A DNA stretch of 64,000 bases, from assembly GCA_036583965.1 (NCBI GenBank), contig JAZBQD010000034.1, forward strand, positions 7,452,540 to 7,516,539, in the 5' to 3' direction. Positions 61,993 through 64,000 of the stretch are shown one piece after another (positions within the stretch are counted from its first letter, which is position 1; each line of letters starts with the position of its first letter). The notes under the pieces are model-generated. The model was given only the letters and a program-made list of their open reading frames with translations. It had not been told where the DNA came from and made no database searches. Source of the stretch: Prunella strophiata. Its lineage: Eukaryota > Chordata > Aves > Passeriformes > Prunellidae. The position numbers and the translations under genes were made by a program.

Positions 61993-64000
61993 TGATTGTG
62001 TGCTAACGTGGGGAAGCAGATGCCTCTAAAGAAGCCATGGGGTGGAAGGCTGAATTGCTGACTGTCCAGCCCCTTGTTGCAGCAAGGCTCTCCGAGAGTT
62101 TCAGCTCCCTGGGACACCAAAGCTCGCTGGCAGGATGTCCGGCCAGCAAGGAAACACGCTGGTATTTTTAACAGGAGGTTACAGGGGTGACAGGCTGGGA
62201 CAGCAGCAGGTCAGATGAAAGGCTTGGCAGGCCAAGCTATCAGGCATGGTTTCCTCCGGTGAAATTCCGGCTGGAGATCTCCTATCAGGCTCTCCTCTCT
62301 CTGATTCTGGGACACACAGCTCCTGCCTTCCCCCACAGCTTTGCAGTTTCCAAGGAGACCACACGCTGCTCACCCCAGAGCCCGGCACCGATGGCCGGGT
62401 GACTTCACTGGGTCAGGGAGCCCATAAAACACCGCAGGCAGAGCGGCAGCGCTGAGCCTGACTCACTGCCACATTCCTGAATCCTACAGGACATATGAAC
62501 CTCGTGATGGGTTGTTCTCTCTGCTTTTTCATTAGGGCTGTTACGATGAGACCTAGACATGGTGTCACTGCTTGAAGACAGCCCAGAGGGGGAAAAAAAC
62601 TCCTGCTTCAAAGAACCTATTCCAATAATTGTGTTACTCGGTTTCCTGAAGGAAGATAAATATGAGAAGTCAATTTCATAATTGTAACGGTATAAAAATA
62701 CACTAAAAATTCAACATTTATAACACCAAGATCAAAGATTAAAAATTGGCTACATTCCTACAAGTATGAAATGTATCAATTAGGTAGTGCAGCTCAGTGT
62801 CAGGAGATGTGAATCTGGTGCCTCTCTTAGTTGCCAACTTCCTGAAGAACTTGGGAAAACTCATATAGGACATAAATTTCATAGGGGTTTTTGTAAGGCA
62901 ATATTTATCTCCACCTGAAAATTGGGCTCTGGAAGTAGTTTTTTCAAACTCCAGTCCATAACAAAACATCAACATGTAAATTTTCCTTAGGAACCAAACA
63001 GAAACTAGAATTCTGGATGCCTTTGTGTGTGTAGCCATCACTATTTCTGTGGCCTTAATTCCCCGTGTTTTAAGTAAGAATACTGGAATTTATCTGACTG
63101 AAGTGGAGTCAAAACAAGAATTTTAAAGTAATTATGAAGCACATATAGTAGTGTGGAAAATAGATAATAGTTTCTGTTGCAGCAGTGTTGGAAAAAGCTC
63201 CAGTTCAGGACCATAGAAGAAGGAAGCAGAAATAACATATATGCATATGGCAGGATAATTCACAGGTGCACAGTTGAACCCAGCAGATAAAGAGTGCTGT
63301 ACAGTTGGTAGCATTCAGTTTTCCCATGACATTGTATCAGCCATGGCTGTAGCAAGGAAAGGAGCAAAGGATGCTGTTTACCCTAAATGAGATCTGGTTA
63401 GAAATTAAATATTTCAACATTTCTTCCTGAAAAGTGTATTAAAAAAACCTTTATGCACCCAAAACATGAAAATTGAACATTTGTGTTTATTCATGATAGA
63501 TACACTGCTTTCCAGCCATTCAAGTTTTGTCTACACCAATATTCACAGGGAACTTAGAGGTCATCTTGCACCAGCCTTGTGCACTTTCATCATAATCCTC
63601 ATCTATGGAATAGCTCACAGCCTTAGCCAATATCATTCTGATGGTGTTTCCTGTCTACAAATCAGGACTGGTTTGGATACAGGCCTATGAGCTACTTCTA
63701 GGCATGTCTTGATGGGATTTCTGCTATCACCCAGCACACTTGGACATGTCCCAGACCAAGAGATTAAATGGAAGCATCATGAGGCAGAAGTTTAATATAA
63801 TTCCCATGAATCTGCCTGAAAGGAGTAACCAGTAAGTTCAGGGTAATTTTGCAGTGGGTCCCAACTGTTAATGTAGGACTGAAGCTGTGTTGATTGGCTA
63901 AATAAGCAAATATCACAATTTTGGAATAAGTGATTGCAAGAGGCAGGTCTCAAGTGCTTCCACTGGGTCAGAGACATTTGCTCCAAGCTCTTGCCCAAAC
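61993..64000. other. Unique non-coding sequence
   Basis: No gene was recognised. The 62080-62460 part is GC-richer with scattered CpGs (for example CTCCGAGAG, GTCCGGCC, TTCCGGCTGG, GGCCGGGTGA and AGCGGCAGCGCTGAG), but it is not dense enough to call an island. Beyond 62620 the sequence is AT-rich with no recognised feature. Confidence 0.48.

Overview
The window looks like nuclear DNA from a bird, most likely a passerine. This rests on interspersed repeats recognised by eye. There are several 3' ends of CR1 LINEs, the dominant avian retrotransposon, at about 9970-10118, 15057-15110, 57743-58160 and 61950-61992. There is also a SINE whose body ends in a tRNA T-arm/B-box joined to a CR1-type tail (30591-30690), which matches what I remember of the songbird TguSINE1 family. 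One old MIR-type SINE fragment (24700-24795) is also present. I see no bacterial, organellar or viral gene organisation. The open reading frames are short, overlap on both strands, and carry no protein family I recognise.

The window therefore reads as a gene desert or as the interior of very large introns. Nothing is a secure coding gene. The best single exon candidate is 26461-26588 (+), a 128-base open frame between a good polypyrimidine acceptor and an AG|GTGAGC donor; its predicted peptide is serine-rich and acidic. A few shorter splice-bounded frames (15773-15838, 20529-20586, 42383-42466, a possible last exon from 2627) are about as common as chance would give and are treated as weak.

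Layout. 1-9969: unique AT-leaning sequence with a CpG-retaining patch near 7603-7631. 9970-13067: CR1 end, a 42-T run and two poly-A runs. 13420-16880: compact, repeat-free, AT-rich sequence that looks like conserved non-coding elements. 20230-25330: similar material plus the MIR. 26461-29868: exon candidate, two pyrimidine-rich strands, then the only clear CpG island (29405-29640), which contains a CTCF-like motif and runs straight into a 7-bp minisatellite (29641-29868). 30591-36350: the SINE, a GTTTT microsatellite and enhancer-like blocks, the best at 35800-36350 with an exact 12-bp homeodomain-type direct repeat. 36351-57480: mostly unique sequence with further enhancer-like blocks and a CpG cluster at 49030-49290. 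57743-64000: CR1 fragments and otherwise unremarkable sequence.

Best overall reading (inference): a non-coding regulatory landscape, or introns of a long gene, with one CpG-island promoter or insulator candidate at 29.4-29.6 kb. I found no convincing new biological system. Conservation could not be tested here, so every enhancer-like call is provisional.
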